Source: an uncultured Gemmata sp. (lineage in GTDB: Bacteria > Planctomycetota > Planctomycetia > Gemmatales > Gemmataceae). Taken from it: a DNA stretch of 64,000 nt. The notes below the pieces were generated by a model that worked only from the letters and a program-made list of their open reading frames with translations, ran no database searches and was not told where the DNA came from. Shown in pieces: positions 62,344 through 64,000 of the stretch. The position numbers and the translations under genes are program-made. The stretch covers positions 1 through 64,000 of the forward strand of contig CALDUT010000018.1 in the NCBI GenBank assembly GCA_937924775.1, given 5' to 3'. Each line of letters starts with the position of its first letter. Position 1 is the first letter of the stretch.

Positions 62344-62702
62344 CCCCGCCGCCAGGCCTCCGGAGGGGGTGGTGATCACAGCCGCCGATGGCGTCCTGCG
62401 GTGTTGCGCTGCCGTGTGGAACGCGGGGGTGAAACCGTCGTTCACGGTGTTGGGCGGCGGGGCGAAGCCGGAGGCGTGGCCAGCGAACAGAAAGCGATCG
62501 CCCGCCGCACCGCCGGCGGGAGTTCACGTCCTTCTTATTTACTTCTTACTCAGCTATCACAAAACGGGTGTTACATCAGGACCCCAAGTGACGCATCACC
62601 CAAGCCCGCCGATTTTCCGTCCCATTCTTCCGGGTGCGCTTGGCGTGGCGAACCGCGCAATACTACGATAAGCACCAACATCTCAAGGGGGAGAACCACG
62701 CC
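62344..62702. other. Intergenic region before the HemL-like gene
   Basis: 359 bases. No gene seen. A possible promoter for the downstream gene is TTGGCG (62640-62645) and TACGAT (62664-62669) with an 18-base spacer, about 35 bases before the ATG. A GC-rich palindrome CCTCCGGAGG lies near 62357. Confidence 0.35.
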
Positions 62703-64000
62703 ATGGTGGTGGCTACGACAATGCGTCTGGTCGATCGTTACACGGCGGAATTTGCCGGGTCCAAACAGCGTTTCGAGATCGCAAAAGGATTGTTTCCCTG
62801 TGGCGTTACCCACGATGCCCGCATGATGGAACCGTTTCCCGTCTACATCACCCACGCCCAAGGGGCGTATAAGTGGGATGTCGATGGCCACCGGCTCACC
62901 GATTACTTCGTCGGTCACGGTTCGCACATTCTCGGCCACGGCCCCGAGGATGTCGTCGCCGCGGTGCAACAGCAGATGGCCAAGGGAACGCATTACGGGG
63001 CCTGTCACGATCTGGAAATCGCGTGGGGGCAATGGGTTCGTCAACTGATCCCCAGTGCGGAGCGGGTTCGCTTCACCGGCAGCGGCACGGAAGCCACCCT
63101 CATGGCCCTGCGGCTGGCGCGGCTCTACACCGGGCGGCCCAAGTTCCTCAAATTCCACGGGCACTTCCACGGCTGGCACGATTATGTCGCGATCAGTGCC
63201 GACTACCCCTACGACGCCCCCGGGGTGCCCGGCGTACCTGCCGATGTCGCCAAGCATTGCGTGGCCATTCCCCCCAACGACCTCAACCGCGTTGAAGCGA
63301 CGCTCAAAACCGACGTCGACATCGGTGCGGTGATTCTCGAACCCACCGGCGGCCACTGGGGGGCGGTCCCTATTCGCGGCGAATTTCTGAAAGGGCTCCG
63401 AGAAATCTGCAGCCGTTATCATCGAATTTTAATCTTTGACGAAGTGATCACGGGCTTCCGCGTCGCGCCCGGCGGGGCCCAAGCCTTCTACGGGGTCACT
63501 CCAGACCTCACCACCCTGGCAAAGATACTCGCCGGCGGCTTACCAGGGGGCTGTGTCGCGGGCCGAGCCGACATTCTCGCTTTCATCGAACCGCGACCGG
63601 GTCAACCGAAAATGCGCCATCCGGGCACCTACAACGCCAATCCTCTGTCGGCCTCGGCCGGAGTGGCGACACTCCAACGCATCGCCACCGGCCAACCCTG
63701 CGACCGGGCCAACGCGGCCGGCATCCGACTTCGTAACAAATTGAACACACTTTTCGAAAGCCGCGATTGGCCGTGGATCGCTTATGGCGACTTCAGCATG
63801 ATTCGCGTCATTCCTGGCTATCGCGGACCGCGGCCCAGCACCACCGCCGGCGTCAACGATGGCTTTATCCCCTTCAACGGGGATGTCAACCAACTCGATG
63901 GGCCGAAGAACTCCCAGCAGTTCCACGCTTTGCGTCAGGCGATGTTACTCCACGGTGTCGATTGGTGGGGGTTCGCCGGGATGACCAGTTGCGAACACAC
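62703..64000 (+). CDS. HemL-like class III aminotransferase (glutamate-1-semialdehyde aminomutase family), truncated by the window edge
   Basis: 432 residues are visible and the frame runs off the right edge. The ATG is preceded by AAGGGGGAG. Class III PLP motifs are clear: SGTEATLMALRLAR, KFHGHFHGWHD, LEPTGGHWGAVP, IFDEVITGFRVAPGGAQ with Asp246, and PLP-binding Lys274 in LTTLAKILAGGLPGG. The GGAQ and GFRV segments are those of HemL, which moves the amino group within glutamate-1-semialdehyde to give 5-aminolevulinate. The N-terminus differs from the usual HemL start, so a related aminotransferase of another pathway remains possible. Confidence 0.75.
   Translation, partial: MVVATTMRLVDRYTAEFAGSKQRFEIAKGLFPCGVTHDARMMEPFPVYITHAQGAYKWDVDGHRLTDYFVGHGSHILGHGPEDVVAAVQQQMAKGTHYGACHDLEIAWGQWVRQLIPSAERVRFTGSGTEATLMALRLARLYTGRPKFLKFHGHFHGWHDYVAISADYPYDAPGVPGVPADVAKHCVAIPPNDLNRVEATLKTDVDIGAVILEPTGGHWGAVPIRGEFLKGLREICSRYHRILIFDEVITGFRVAPGGAQAFYGVTPDLTTLAKILAGGLPGGCVAGRADILAFIEPRPGQPKMRHPGTYNANPLSASAGVATLQRIATGQPCDRANAAGIRLRNKLNTLFESRDWPWIAYGDFSMIRVIPGYRGPRPSTTAGVNDGFIPFNGDVNQLDGPKNSQQFHALRQAMLLHGVDWWGFAGMTSCEH

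Overview
The window looks like a piece of a planctomycete chromosome, most likely of the Gemmatales/Gemmataceae type. This is an inference from protein style, not from a marker-gene comparison. The evidence is GC-rich DNA, many secreted proteins of unknown function, HEAT and TPR repeat proteins, paired CxxC zinc-ribbon proteins with membrane anchors, a secreted metalloprotease with the planctomycete-type N-terminal sorting motif (LECLEDREVPA), and an ECF sigma factor beside a probable anti-sigma protein that carries pseudopilin (DUF1559-like) features. I found no rRNA, tRNA, CRISPR array, prophage or complete insertion sequence.

Layout. 0-5 kb: the end of a GT4 glycosyltransferase, divergent purF, a secreted protein, ribH and a small lipoprotein operon. 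5-12 kb: a DevB-DevC-DevC-DevA type ABC exporter whose ATPase is fused to a cyclic-nucleotide-binding domain, facing a TolC-like lipoprotein. 12-24 kb: a D-threonine-aldolase-family enzyme, the conserved rpsO-pnp pair, HEAT and secreted proteins, a GIY-YIG protein behind a GT39-like membrane glycosyltransferase, and a metalloprotease/FG-GAP protein. 24-36 kb: an Mrp ATPase, a giant membrane/repeat protein followed by a nitrilase, rpiB overlapping a YrdC-phosphatase fusion, a TPR protein, a glutathione peroxidase, a DUF62 S-adenosylmethionine hydrolase and a HEAT protein. 37-45 kb: two zinc-ribbon membrane proteins, an O-methyltransferase, sigma/anti-sigma, a GT2 enzyme and an ArsR-MATE operon. 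45-58 kb: a large glycosidase-like secreted protein, small secreted proteins and lipoproteins, a phosphoesterase, a BON-domain protein, an FHA-GAF histidine kinase, a Tat-exported intradiol dioxygenase and a Nudix hydrolase. 58-64 kb: two tandem secreted paralogues, a SurA/PrsA-type prolyl isomerase, queE and the start of a HemL-like aminotransferase.

The most unusual structure is not a gene. Three gene-poor gaps (about 4.78, 23.66 and 53.44 kb) hold copies of a 160-179 bp element with terminal inverted repeats (ATGTCTA...TAGACAT). Its best-conserved internal part carries GTTCCACGTGGAAC, nearly identical to the ParB-binding parS consensus. Two copies have an intact palindrome; the third lies in inverted orientation with a decayed palindrome, but its two ends still match each other. 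This looks like a MITE-like family, possibly one that spreads parS-like sites.

Other points of interest are the cyclic-nucleotide-domain exporter ATPase, the fusion of a degenerate YrdC domain with a low-molecular-weight phosphatase beside rpiB, the anti-sigma/pseudopilin hybrid, an Mrp without its cluster-binding cysteines, and an orphan terminator behind a 54-bp-period repeat near 60.4 kb.
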